Of a DNA stretch of 64,000 nucleotides, positions 28,646 to 37,615 are shown in pieces. Location of the stretch: positions 248,001-312,000 of the forward strand of contig JAJFVK010000013.1 of NCBI GenBank assembly GCA_021371795.1, written 5' to 3'. The notes below the pieces were generated by a model, which saw only the letters and a program-made list of their open reading frames with translations, did not search any database and was not told the origin of the DNA. A program made the translations under genes and the position numbers. The DNA comes from Planctomycetaceae bacterium. GTDB lineage: Bacteria > Planctomycetota > Phycisphaerae > Sedimentisphaerales > UBA12454. Numbering within the stretch: position 1 is the stretch's first letter; every line of letters begins with the position of its first letter.

Positions 28646-30217
28646 CTATTTTACGAACAAGCTTTTTCCGGTCATTTCAGCCGGCTGCGGCAGTTTCATC
28701 ATTTCCAGCAATGTCGGCATAACATCGGCAAGGCTTCCGCCGTTGCGTAATTTTTTATTTTTGTTTAGTTCATCGAAAACAATCAGCGGAACATCGCCGG
28801 TTGTGTGCGAAGTAAACGGATTGCCGTCTCCATCGCTCATCTTTTCAAAATTGCCGTGATCGGCTGTAATAATCGCCGCTCCGCCAAGCTGTTTAACTTT
28901 TTCGAGAATCTTGCCAACGCAGCTATCGACGACTTCAGCCGCTTTAACCGCTGCGGACAGAATACCGGTATGGCCGACCATATCCGGATTGGCGAAATTA
29001 ATGACAATCACGTCATATTGATTCGCTTCGAGTTTCTGCATAACGACATCGCAAACTTCAAACGCGCTCATTTCTGGCTGCAAATCATAAGTTCTGACCT
29101 TCGGCGAGGGAACAATCTGCCGGTCTTCGCCGGGGAATGGTTTTTCGGTATAGTCATTGAAGAAAAATGTAACGTGTGCGTATTTTTCAGTTTCCGCGCA
29201 TCTGAACTGTGTAAGGCCAAGCTGACTGAAATAATCAGCGGCGATATTTTTCATCTTCGGCGGCTTGCGGAAAATAACCGGAGCCGGAATACTTGCATCA
29301 TATTCCGTCATACAAAGATAATACGTCTTCGGCCTTACAGTTCTGCTGAAACCTGTAAACGCATCATCAACGAATGCTCTGGTAATCTCACGCGGTCTGT
29401 CGCCTCTGAAATTAAAGAACACAACGCCGTCGCCATCTTCAACTTTCGCCAAAGGCTGGTCGTTTTCACCCACAATACAAACCGGCTCAATAAACTCATC
29501 GGTAATTTTCTTATCGTAACTTTCCTGCATCGCCTGCTGTGCGGATTTCGCTCTGCCGCCTTTGCTCTGCGTCAGACACTCATAAGCGCGCTGCACTCTG
29601 TCCCATCGGCTGTCTCTGTCCATCGCGTAAAATCTGCCCATAATGGTCGCGATTTTGCCGACGCCCTTTTCAGTCATCTTCGCTTCGATGTCAGCAAGGT
29701 ATCCTTTGCCGCTGTCAGGCGGTGAGTCTCTGCCATCAGTAAAAGCGTGCAGATAGACCTTTTTAAGATTATTGCTTTTAGCGAAATCGAGTATGCCGTA
29801 AATATGTTCGAGAATAGAATGAACACCAATATCACTGCACAAACCGAACAAGTGAAGTTTGCCATTGTTCTTCTTGACATAATCAGCCATCTTGAGCATT
29901 TCTTCAATTTTGAAGAACGAGCCGTCACGCATCGCCTTGGTGATTCTGACGGTTTCCTGGTCAACGATTCTGCCGGCACCCATATTCTGGTGGCCGACTT
30001 CGCTGTTGCCCATCGTGCCCGCAGGCAGGCCTACATCTTCGCCGGAGGTATGAACCAGACAATTCTGATACTGACTCATCAGCATATCATCCGTCGGCAC
30101 TTTGGCCTGTTTTATTGCGTTGCACTTATCATCAGTGGGATTGGGATTGTAACCCCAGCCGTCACGAATAATTAAAACAAACGGTTTTCTCTTTAATGTA
30201 ATTTTTTCTTTAGCCAT
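28646..30217 (-). CDS. gpmI: cofactor-independent phosphoglycerate mutase
   Basis: Interconverts 3- and 2-phosphoglycerate in glycolysis; binuclear Mn enzyme of the alkaline phosphatase fold, 523 residues. Family motifs: LIIRDGWG, the phospho-serine in MGNSEVGHQNMGAGR, DGRDSPPDSG, and the metal-binding TADHGNFE. AGAGG precedes the ATG. It has its own promoter after the secretion operon. Confidence 0.97.
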   Translation of the reverse strand: MAKEKITLKRKPFVLIIRDGWGYNPNPTDDKCNAIKQAKVPTDDMLMSQYQNCLVHTSGEDVGLPAGTMGNSEVGHQNMGAGRIVDQETVRITKAMRDGSFFKIEEMLKMADYVKKNNGKLHLFGLCSDIGVHSILEHIYGILDFAKSNNLKKVYLHAFTDGRDSPPDSGKGYLADIEAKMTEKGVGKIATIMGRFYAMDRDSRWDRVQRAYECLTQSKGGRAKSAQQAMQESYDKKITDEFIEPVCIVGENDQPLAKVEDGDGVVFFNFRGDRPREITRAFVDDAFTGFSRTVRPKTYYLCMTEYDASIPAPVIFRKPPKMKNIAADYFSQLGLTQFRCAETEKYAHVTFFFNDYTEKPFPGEDRQIVPSPKVRTYDLQPEMSAFEVCDVVMQKLEANQYDVIVINFANPDMVGHTGILSAAVKAAEVVDSCVGKILEKVKQLGGAAIITADHGNFEKMSDGDGNPFTSHTTGDVPLIVFDELNKNKKLRNGGSLADVMPTLLEMMKLPQPAEMTGKSLFVK

Positions 30218-30259
30218 AATACCTCTGCAATATTCAAATTTAATATATTTTAGACAGGT

Positions 30260-30288
30260 ATGGTAAAAAAACAGGGTGTGAAAGTCAA
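30260..30288 (-). promoter_or_regulatory. promoter of gpmI-mutL
   Basis: TTGACT, 17-nt spacer, TACCAT on the minus strand; leader of about 35 nt. Confidence 0.55.
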
Positions 30289-30303
30289 TTCAATTAAGTT
30301 TAA

Positions 30304-30810
30304 TCACTGATAATATATAAACCGTACATCGGCTTTCCAGTTGTCTTTTTCGCCTTTGATTTTGGAAAGCGTAACGTTTGTGCATTGCAGGTTCGACCAC
30401 CGCATATGCATAATCGAGAGGAATTTCGTGAATTTCTCAATGTCAATCCGTTCTATTGTCATCGAGGCGTCTTCGCTCGACTGGCCGCCTTTGACTTTTC
30501 GCTGCGGACTTGTACTCAATCTATAACCCGTCGGCAGAATTTTGCACAACTGCGAAACCTGATTGATGGCGGTGATAAAATCAAACCCTTCGCCGGCTTT
30601 TTTCTTGTTCGCATAATCGAGCCGCTGCGGGTCAAGTTCGCCAAGTATCAGTTGGATATGCTTTTGACCCTCGACGTAATCCTTCATTGAATTATCCAGC
30701 CGACCTTTAATGCCGGGGATTCCGACAATCAAAAGCCATACCGGCCATAAGCCGACCAGCACCGGCACAAGCACATAATAAAATATTGGTCTTTTGTATA
30801 TCTCTTTCAT
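30304..30810 (-). CDS. GspM/PilO-like type II secretion protein
   Basis: 168 residues. One N-terminal membrane helix (FYYVLVPVLVGLWPVWLLIVG), a coiled region, and a small ferredoxin-like periplasmic domain. Position directly after the GspL/PilM-like gene and topology match GspM or PilO of the inner-membrane platform. Sequence similarity is too low for a firm name. Last gene of the secretion operon. Confidence 0.65.
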   Translation of the reverse strand: MKEIYKRPIFYYVLVPVLVGLWPVWLLIVGIPGIKGRLDNSMKDYVEGQKHIQLILGELDPQRLDYANKKKAGEGFDFITAINQVSQLCKILPTGYRLSTSPQRKVKGGQSSEDASMTIERIDIEKFTKFLSIMHMRWSNLQCTNVTLSKIKGEKDNWKADVRFIYYQ

Positions 30811-30821
30811 TCTCTGGAATC

Positions 30822-32273
30822 CTATTTCAATTCTATTGTAAGTCTGAAATTGTCTCTGCCGTCTTTTGCCTCATAAGTCGCCGAGCCTCTGCGCAGTTTC
30901 GGATGCTTATCGGCGGCTCCGAACAGTTGCAAATTTCCGCCGAGACTTGTACTGCCGGTAATGTTCATTGTCTTTGTAGTTACCGCAATTTTGTCAATGT
31001 TAATATCAACGTTTGACGGAACGCTATTAAGCATTTCGAACAGGTAAGTAAGTTTCGCTTCTATCGAATCCTCGCCCGATGCGCTCAACAATCCGCTTTT
31101 AACGTCTTTGATTTTATTTATTTCTCTTTTCAATTTTTGAACCGCATCGTGTGAGGCGGTATATTTTCCGCCCGGCATCGCGATAACATATTCAGTTTTG
31201 AATTTCGCGTCGATTTTTTTGATATCTTTGCCCGCGGAAAAATAGTGCATTTGCAGCAAAGCGCCCAATACTATGAACAGAGCCGCAAGACTGACGCCGG
31301 CGATTTTGATTGTCTTTTCGATGACGGCTTTTTTGCCCTGATAAGGCATAAAGTCTGCGCGGAAATCGACCTTGTCTGTTTTGCCCGTAAGTCCCGCCGC
31401 TGCGCCTGCTGCTATAATAAGTTCGAGCGATTCACCAGCCTGCAATTCCGCATTGACCGGCAATGATACCTTTTGAGTAATATCGAGCTTATCGGCAGTC
31501 ATCGAGGTTTGGGCTGCCAGAGCGGTTAAATCCAGTTTGTCTGTCGTATCGTAAACTTTTATCGCAGCCGCCCTGCCCTGGGCCGCAAGCGAAGACATAG
31601 ACCGCATAATCTGGCCTGCGAAAAGCGATGTCTTGTTTTGTGCCGGCGAAGTCAGAAACGCGCGAACAATAGTTTTGCCCTCGCTGCCGGCCGGACAAAT
31701 CATAAAACATTTCGTCTGCGAAACGGCGGCAATAACTGCGCCGCTGCCCGCACTATCTATAACTCTGCGCAGACATATCGAATCAGGCTCGATTGTTACC
31801 GGGTCGATTTTGTGCGTCTGGAGAGATTTAATAATTTCTGTAATCAAATCCGCGCCTGCCGCAAACGCCGAGACATCCGAGCCGGACATTTGTTTGCCGA
31901 GCATCTCGAAAGCTATCGCCGTTTGAGAAGCATCGACCGCCAGCGCCTCTTCAGCGTCAAACTTTACCGTTTGTGCGATTTGGCGGTAGTCCTGAAATTC
32001 AGAATGAAGTTTCTGCTGCCTGTAAAGCCTGCAATCAATAGCGACAGCCGCATCGGTGAAAACGAAATTCTTTTCAGCACAAAGCGACGCGATTTTGGCC
32101 GCGGTGTCGGAAAAGGAAAACTTCTTTGCCTGCGGCTCCGCCCCGGCAGCTGGCGCTTCAGGCGTTACAGTGAAATAATCCGATATTTCGATTCTGTCCG
32201 CCATTTTAGACGCAAGAACTACTGTCGTCTTGTCAGACGCGACATATATACCAAGATATTTATTTTGTTCCAA
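30822..32273 (-). CDS. GspL/PilM-like type II secretion platform protein
   Basis: 483 residues. N-terminal actin-like (PilM/GspL) domain beginning YLGIYVASDKTTVVLA, then one membrane helix (IAGVSLAALFIVLGALLQM) and a periplasmic domain. It would couple the GspE ATPase to the pseudopilus machinery. The TTG at 32273 is chosen because GGAG lies seven bases upstream; a TTG five codons earlier has no such site. A palindromic repeat at 32290-32385 separates it from gspK. Confidence 0.72.
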   Translation of the reverse strand: MEQNKYLGIYVASDKTTVVLASKMADRIEISDYFTVTPEAPAAGAEPQAKKFSFSDTAAKIASLCAEKNFVFTDAAVAIDCRLYRQQKLHSEFQDYRQIAQTVKFDAEEALAVDASQTAIAFEMLGKQMSGSDVSAFAAGADLITEIIKSLQTHKIDPVTIEPDSICLRRVIDSAGSGAVIAAVSQTKCFMICPAGSEGKTIVRAFLTSPAQNKTSLFAGQIMRSMSSLAAQGRAAAIKVYDTTDKLDLTALAAQTSMTADKLDITQKVSLPVNAELQAGESLELIIAAGAAAGLTGKTDKVDFRADFMPYQGKKAVIEKTIKIAGVSLAALFIVLGALLQMHYFSAGKDIKKIDAKFKTEYVIAMPGGKYTASHDAVQKLKREINKIKDVKSGLLSASGEDSIEAKLTYLFEMLNSVPSNVDINIDKIAVTTKTMNITGSTSLGGNLQLFGAADKHPKLRRGSATYEAKDGRDNFRLTIELK

Positions 32274-32289
32274 CCGTTTACTCCGCAAT

Positions 32290-32385
32290 TATTAGAAACC
32301 GCCTGCGGCGGAAACCATTTTACACTGGATTCCCCCACAGGGGTTTCCGCTAATGCTTCAACCGCCTCGCGGGAATGACAAGGTC
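32290..32385. repeat. intergenic palindromic repeat in the secretion operon
   Basis: Contains the hairpin CCGCCTGCGGCGG (also near 54148), CCCCCACAGGGG, and a CCTCGCGGGAATGACA tail related to the CTCGCAATGACA modules at 46792 and 55563. Confidence 0.5.
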
Positions 32386-32386
32386 A

Positions 32387-33757
32387 TTATTCTATGATTA
32401 TACCAATCTGTTCGATTTTGTCTTTTTCTTTTTTTACTGCCGCTGTTGCACAGACTCTGGCGACTCCGCTGGTCGCCCTGACCCTTATCGAATAACAATC
32501 GCTCAATGTAGTAATATACGGCGTTGATTTCTCGATTGAGCTGTAATAGCTTACGAGCCGTTTTTTCAAATCGTCGATACTCGCGAAAGGCTTTATTCTT
32601 CTTTCGTCAATAATTTTCTGCGCGATATCCGGCGCATCTCCGCCATAGGTAAATGCCGCTTCAAGCACGTGCCGCGGCGCAGAATTAATGTTTACCTTCT
32701 GCGTTCCCCACAGGCTGATGTATTTTAGAGCCGATTCCGGGCGAGTTTCATCCTCGTTGACAGGTTTTGCAAGCAAATCAAGATCAACCATCGGACTGTG
32801 CAGAATTTTCGCAAAGTCAAGTGTGTTCGCCGACGCGGGTCTGGTTTGCGTAACGGTTTTTGAAGCAGTTCTCTTCTGCCGCAGCCTGCTTAATCGTCTG
32901 GATGTTCTGCTGTTCGCTGCCGTCTGCTTGCTTGTGTTTGCGTCTGCTGCCTGTGTGGTCGTTGTGGTAACTTCTTTTAACGCCAGACTGAACGGCTTGA
33001 CTTCCTTTATATCATCGAATTCAGTCTGCAGAGTCGCGATATCGCTTTGCGTCATCTGCATCCATTCGCAGAATGTTTTAACCGCGGCTTTTGATTCGTC
33101 TTTGTCATTGGCGTCCGTACTTAGCGCCCAGACCATCGGCAGCTTGGCGTTTTCATCGAGTATTTCAACTTCGATTTTCGCTGTGCCGAATTCTATTTCG
33201 ATTGGTTTGCTCACGTAAGGCCACTGCGGCCCATAAGGCCCGCGAACATACATATTGTTCATATCATTAATATCTGTCATGGCCATACTGTTATAATCAT
33301 TTATATCAACTGTGTTATAATCATAAGAATTATTGATATCGTTGACGTCGTTGGCATCCAAACGATTCAAATTAATAGCAGATGCTTTTGTAAAATCGCT
33401 GAAGCTCAAACCATTTGGGTCGGTCTGCGAAGCCAGTGTTACCGCCCATTGGCGCATCATATCCTTGTATTCCTGGTCGCTCATCGTGAAAAGGTCTGAA
33501 AAATCAGGCTCGTTCGGCCGTGAAATACAATTTGGGTCTAACCCCTGCATAGACGCAATCGCATATTTCAATCCCGATTCGCAGGCGTACCGCGCATTCT
33601 GATAATCAATCATATACTGCATTCTGTGCTTCCACTGGCTGACGGCCGCGCTTATCCGATAGACCAGCGCAGTCAGCAGCACCAGCACAATCACAGTAAA
33701 AATCAGTGCGACGCCGGAGCGTTGAGTTTTTATCAGGTTTTTATTTGCGTAAAGCAT
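32387..33757 (-). CDS. gspK: GspK-like minor pseudopilin
   Basis: 456 residues. Prepilin-type N-terminus RSG/VALIFTVIVLVLLTALVYR, lacking the glutamate at position 5 as usual in GspK. Large periplasmic domain with a helix-hairpin-helix-like C-terminus (KVNINSAPRHVLEAAF). Near residues 130-165 lies an Asn/Asp repeat of the type VNDIN and INDYN, and there is a Thr/Arg-rich linker further on. Starts with a one-base overlap of the gspJ stop. It would cap the pseudopilus tip. Confidence 0.82.
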   Translation of the reverse strand: MLYANKNLIKTQRSGVALIFTVIVLVLLTALVYRISAAVSQWKHRMQYMIDYQNARYACESGLKYAIASMQGLDPNCISRPNEPDFSDLFTMSDQEYKDMMRQWAVTLASQTDPNGLSFSDFTKASAINLNRLDANDVNDINNSYDYNTVDINDYNSMAMTDINDMNNMYVRGPYGPQWPYVSKPIEIEFGTAKIEVEILDENAKLPMVWALSTDANDKDESKAAVKTFCEWMQMTQSDIATLQTEFDDIKEVKPFSLALKEVTTTTTQAADANTSKQTAANSRTSRRLSRLRQKRTASKTVTQTRPASANTLDFAKILHSPMVDLDLLAKPVNEDETRPESALKYISLWGTQKVNINSAPRHVLEAAFTYGGDAPDIAQKIIDERRIKPFASIDDLKKRLVSYYSSIEKSTPYITTLSDCYSIRVRATSGVARVCATAAVKKEKDKIEQIGIIIE

Positions 33758-34584
33758 TAAGTTCTTTTGGTTGATGTATCTGTCAGACTATTTACATCGT
33801 TTATATCGTTCGGCAGATTCACATCATTAATATCGTTGATGTCGCCGATTTCGTTTGCGTCGCCAAACTCTTTATAGACAAAAGTATAAGGTATCTGCCT
33901 GAAACGGTTCACCGCGACAATTCTTGTTTTCACGGATTCTTCCGATACGGTCATATTGCCCAGAGCGTCCTGCCAGCGAGGCTCGAACGAAATGGAAATC
34001 TTCACCGCTTGCGGCAATTCCGCGTTTGTCCAGTCGGCTGCTGCGGATGTTGTTACAATATTGGGGTCGGAATTACCGTCAGTAACTTCAATCGCGAACA
34101 TCGTAACGCCGCTGCAAACGGGAATGTACATTTCCCTTTGATATTTTTCCTTGCCCTCTTCGAGCATTTTATCTTCCATAGAATAACCGCTGTGCGCACG
34201 ATAGATAATCAACTGATTGCCGTCGGCGGCGACTCTGCTTTGCCAGATAATTTTCTCAAAAGTCTGCGGCTGATTATCCTTGTCGTAATATTTACTCTCG
34301 ATAATCATCTGCGAAATCCTAAACCCTTCGATGTCGAGCTTGTTTTTGATTGACATTGTTACGTCAGACGACGGCAGCGCGAGTCGGTCGATGTCTTCGG
34401 ATATCCGCTGAATAATTTCCGTTGCGGTAAAGCCTTCCTTCAGCCGTCTGTCGATGGAAAACTGTGCCTTTCTGACGGTAGAATACACCGCAACAGCCGC
34501 AGCCATAATCATCATCGCGATAACCAGAGCCGCAAGCGTCTCGGCAAGAGTAAACCCGTAATTTTTATTATTTATATATTTCAT
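33757..34584 (-). CDS. gspJ: GspJ-like minor pseudopilin
   Basis: 275 residues. Prepilin motif NYG/FTLAETLAALVIAMM with glutamate at +5. The C-terminus ends in a repeat of DIND(V/I)N units (about residues 245-268), matching the Asn/Asp repeat inside gspK next door. Overlaps gspI by four bases (ATGA). Confidence 0.82.
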   Translation of the reverse strand: MKYINNKNYGFTLAETLAALVIAMMIMAAAVAVYSTVRKAQFSIDRRLKEGFTATEIIQRISEDIDRLALPSSDVTMSIKNKLDIEGFRISQMIIESKYYDKDNQPQTFEKIIWQSRVAADGNQLIIYRAHSGYSMEDKMLEEGKEKYQREMYIPVCSGVTMFAIEVTDGNSDPNIVTTSAAADWTNAELPQAVKISISFEPRWQDALGNMTVSEESVKTRIVAVNRFRQIPYTFVYKEFGDANEIGDINDINDVNLPNDINDVNSLTDTSTKRT

Positions 34585-35195
34585 TGCTGTGTGTTTAAGC
34601 TGTTTTCCAAAATTTTAAATAATTGATCCGCCGGCACTTCATCCCAACTGTTATAACCTTCCGGCACAGGCCCAAGCGAGTTTTGACTGTCGGTATTATT
34701 CCCCTGATTTTCACCGTCCTGCGAAGAATCCTCGCCCACAGTCTCGGCATAAGCCTGTTCACGCTGCTGCTGTTCCATAATCTGCATAATTTGCTTTTTT
34801 GTCAGACTCGTCAGCCAGTGCGTCAGTTCGATTTTCTGGTCGATGCCGTTGCTGTCTTTAAATTCCGATGTGCAAACCGCCCGCATCCACATCTGATTTG
34901 AAACAGGCTCATAAAATGATTCTACCGTTGTTTCCCATGTTATATCAGGATTGGTTTCGCTTGTTCCGTATTCGAGTTTATCGCTCAAAGACTTTTGCGC
35001 GAGCAGTTTTTCCATATTGTCTCTGGCAATTTCAAATGCCACCATTTTCGTCTGCCAGTCGCTGACAGTTTCCAGCGCACGATTGATTACTGTAAAGACC
35101 GCGGCGATAATCATACCGAGAATCACTATCGCAACAGACACCTCGATGAGAGTGAAAGCATTCCTAACAGCAAATTGTTTTTTTGTCGCAACCAT
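34581..35195 (-). CDS. gspI: GspI-like minor pseudopilin
   Basis: 204 residues. Prepilin motif VRNA/FTLIEVSVAIVILG; the residue before cleavage is Ala rather than Gly, which some prepilin peptidases accept less well. The C-terminal third is Gln/Glu/Asn-rich and looks disordered. Part of the tip complex with GspJ and GspK. Confidence 0.8.
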   Translation of the reverse strand: MVATKKQFAVRNAFTLIEVSVAIVILGMIIAAVFTVINRALETVSDWQTKMVAFEIARDNMEKLLAQKSLSDKLEYGTSETNPDITWETTVESFYEPVSNQMWMRAVCTSEFKDSNGIDQKIELTHWLTSLTKKQIMQIMEQQQREQAYAETVGEDSSQDGENQGNNTDSQNSLGPVPEGYNSWDEVPADQLFKILENSLNTQQ

Positions 35196-35214
35196 AAATC
35201 ATACATTGAAGATG

Positions 35215-35296
35215 GAAGAATGAAGATTGAAGATTGCCTGACAAATTGGCCTACGGGCGATTAAAATCTTCAATCTACAATCTTCAATATTCAATC
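35215..35296. repeat. AT-rich inverted repeat between gspH and gspI
   Basis: GAAGATTGAAGATT faces AATCTTCAATCTACAATCTTC, a simple-sequence palindrome with no ORF. Confidence 0.5.
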
Positions 35297-35297
35297 G

Positions 35298-35873
35298 TCA
35301 GAATCCCATTTCTTCGGCCGTTCTTGGCTCGACGATTACAACATCGCCTTCGTAAAGTTCAATCATTCTGTTCAATTTGTTTATTATAAGCGTGTATTCG
35401 TTTCCGCTTTCATCCAGCAGCGAAATTTTCCCGCCATACTGCCAGCCGAATTTGCCGACTCTGAATAACGCCGGCTCCGAGTTCGTCCAGTCGCCATCGT
35501 CGAACAATACATACGCCGGCTGGAATCTGTCGCTGAATTCGCCAGTCTCGATGATTTCTTCTTCGAGGATGTCTTCGACAGCAACAAGACCTGTTGTTAT
35601 TTCGCGCAGCGTATAGGTATATTGCGTAAAGTCTATGATAATTTCATAGCGTTTGCCCGTTTCGGCCGCGCTGGTTGCCGCCATTTGAAAGAGCCTGACA
35701 AGTTTATTCGCCCTGCTTTTGAAGCTGTCTTTGGCCAGTGCCCCTGAAAGATTCATCATCGCCATCGCAGTAAACAGCGAGATAATGAAGACCACCATAA
35801 TGACCTCGGCCAAAACCGCGCCCCGCGGCGGCAGGCATTTTCGGAAAGCGAGTTTTTTATTCCTGGTCAACAT
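35298..35873 (-). CDS. gspH: GspH-like minor pseudopilin
   Basis: 191 residues. Prepilin-like N-terminus PPRG/AVLAEVIMVVFIISLF with glutamate at +5. The rest resembles GspH-type beta domains only loosely. Overlaps the end of gspG by 17 bases. Confidence 0.75.
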   Translation of the reverse strand: MLTRNKKLAFRKCLPPRGAVLAEVIMVVFIISLFTAMAMMNLSGALAKDSFKSRANKLVRLFQMAATSAAETGKRYEIIIDFTQYTYTLREITTGLVAVEDILEEEIIETGEFSDRFQPAYVLFDDGDWTNSEPALFRVGKFGWQYGGKISLLDESGNEYTLIINKLNRMIELYEGDVVIVEPRTAEEMGF

Positions 35874-36306
35874 CTGTGCTCAACAGGTCTTTATTAAGGT
35901 CTTCGCCACCTTCCTGTCCGTCAGCTCCGTAACTCATAATCAAATAAGGTTTGCCGTTTTCAGGATACAGGACATAAACAAAATCATGTCCCCACGCATC
36001 TTTCGGCACAGCCGATGAATCGATATAGCCGCCTTCCTGATAATTTTTAACATCGCTTGGCTGCTCGATTAAAACGGTCAGCCCTTCTTCCTCGGTCGGA
36101 TATCTGCCGGTATCCATTTTAAACTGCGCAACGGAGTTATGCAGCATTTTCAGATTCGCTCTTGTCGTGGTAACGCGTGCCCTGTCAGTTTGGCCGAGAA
36201 AGTTCATCGCACCGACCGCGGCGAGCAGACCGATAATGATAATAACCGCCATAATTTCGATAAGAGTAAAACCGCTTTTCCGTTTGTTTTCTTTTCTTTG
36301 TCTCAT
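35857..36306 (-). CDS. gspG: major pseudopilin GspG
   Basis: 149 residues. Classical type II major pseudopilin: KSG/FTLIEIMAVIIIIGLLAA, then NLKMLHNSVAQFKMDTGRYPTEEEGL split over the conserved helix, and the calcium-site region DAWGHDFVY. A short acidic tail is added. It builds the periplasmic pseudopilus. Confidence 0.93.
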   Translation of the reverse strand: MRQRKENKRKSGFTLIEIMAVIIIIGLLAAVGAMNFLGQTDRARVTTTRANLKMLHNSVAQFKMDTGRYPTEEEGLTVLIEQPSDVKNYQEGGYIDSSAVPKDAWGHDFVYVLYPENGKPYLIMSYGADGQEGGEDLNKDLLSTDVDQE

Positions 36307-36309
36307 TCT

Positions 36310-36380
36310 AAACCTTTCGTAAGAATTTATAATTCATTATCTTCCTTTGTGCCTTAGCGTCTTTGTGGCTATTTTTGTTT
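36310..36380. repeat. intergenic spacer with a common CTTTGTG-type repeat
   Basis: Contains CCTTTGTGCCTTAGCGTCTTTGTGGCT, of a kind often seen scattered in environmental genomes (general knowledge). No gene. Confidence 0.35.
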
Positions 36381-37595
36381 TTAAAAATTGCCGGCAGAAA
36401 AACGCAAAATCGGCAGCAGTGCCGCCAGCGCAATCATACCGACAAAAAACGCCATCACAACGATAATCAACGGCTCAATCGCTGCGCTCAATCTGTCTAT
36501 TACAATATCCGAACTCGATTCAAGACTTTCACTTATGCTTTGCAGCATTTTCGTCAATTCGCCGCTTTTCTCGCCGACCGAAACCATGTGCGCAATCGCA
36601 GGCGAAATTACGCCGCTTTCACGCAAAGGCGTGGCAATATCAGCACCGGAAAGAATCCTGTCACGCGCTTTTTTTATCGCGTCAACCATTATCACATTGC
36701 CGGTAACCTCGGCGACAACTTTCAGCGACTCGGCCATACTCAAACCGGAACCGAGCAGCGTCGAAAGCGTAGAAGCAAAACGCGAAACGACGCCCTGCTT
36801 TACTAACGGTCCAAATACCGGCAGCGACAAAAGCGTTTTGTCCCGCAGGTACGCGCCTCTTTCGGTTTTCAGGAATTTTCGTACCATCACTACGATTATT
36901 ATGATGCCGATTATAACAGCGTACCAGTAATGAATCAGAAAATAACTTACCGCCATGAGAGCTTCGGTTATCCAGGGCAGTTTCATACCGGCTTTTTGGA
37001 GCTGTACGATAATTTTCGGCAAAACATAAGTCGTAAGAAAAATAATCGCCGCGAAACCAATCGTAACAATACACGCCGGGTAAATCATCGCGGTCATAAC
37101 TTTGGATTCGATACGCCGGCGTTTTTCCATAAAACCGGAAATTGTTTCCATTGTTTTGCCCAGCGTTCCGGTCGCTTCGCCGACTTTAATCATACTTATA
37201 TAAATAACGTCGAAAAATTCAGTATAATCGCCCAGTGCCTCGGCGAAAGATTCGCCGGTTACGACTCTGTCGCGGATATCGGTGATAACATTTTTGAATC
37301 GCGCATCCATAATCTGCTCAATCATTACTGAAAGCGAATCGGTGAGCTTAATTTCAGAGTTAAGCAAAATGGACATTTGTTTTGTAAACTCAATGATGTG
37401 CGTTTTCTTCGTCCTGACCAGCAGGCTCATAAAACCGCTCTTAACTTCGCTCTCGGCGGCAACCTGGCTTACGTCGGTCGCGTGAATTCCGCGTGCGCGA
37501 AGCTGCTTGCGGGCAGAATACGGATTTTCCGCGGTAACCGTTCCCTTGACGGTCTTGCCGTTTGAACCTAATGCTGTATATGAATATCTCGGCAT
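36381..37595 (-). CDS. gspF: type II secretion inner-membrane protein GspF
   Basis: 404 residues, normal length. N-terminal YSYTALGSNGKTVKGTV, two T2SSF domains, each with membrane helices, and the repeated signature VSVGEKSGELTKML / KVGEATGTLGKTM. It forms the rotor-like platform beneath the pseudopilus. Confidence 0.94.
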   Translation of the reverse strand: MPRYSYTALGSNGKTVKGTVTAENPYSARKQLRARGIHATDVSQVAAESEVKSGFMSLLVRTKKTHIIEFTKQMSILLNSEIKLTDSLSVMIEQIMDARFKNVITDIRDRVVTGESFAEALGDYTEFFDVIYISMIKVGEATGTLGKTMETISGFMEKRRRIESKVMTAMIYPACIVTIGFAAIIFLTTYVLPKIIVQLQKAGMKLPWITEALMAVSYFLIHYWYAVIIGIIIIVVMVRKFLKTERGAYLRDKTLLSLPVFGPLVKQGVVSRFASTLSTLLGSGLSMAESLKVVAEVTGNVIMVDAIKKARDRILSGADIATPLRESGVISPAIAHMVSVGEKSGELTKMLQSISESLESSSDIVIDRLSAAIEPLIIVVMAFFVGMIALAALLPILRFSAGNF

Positions 37596-37615
37596 AAAAA
37601 TTTAAAGATTTACCA

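Noticed and set aside
28805-29725. 306-codon plus-strand ORF.
   Set aside because: It is the antisense shadow of gpmI, whose motifs are complete on the minus strand.
31638-32378. 246-codon plus-strand ORF.
   Set aside because: Antisense to the GspL/PilM-like gene; composition is Arg/Cys-rich as expected of a shadow.
33240-33370. CRISPR-like repeats suggested by the ATATC/ATCGTT rhythm.
   Set aside because: It lies within a coding frame, the units are 6-9 bases with no constant repeat and spacer lengths, and no cas genes are present.
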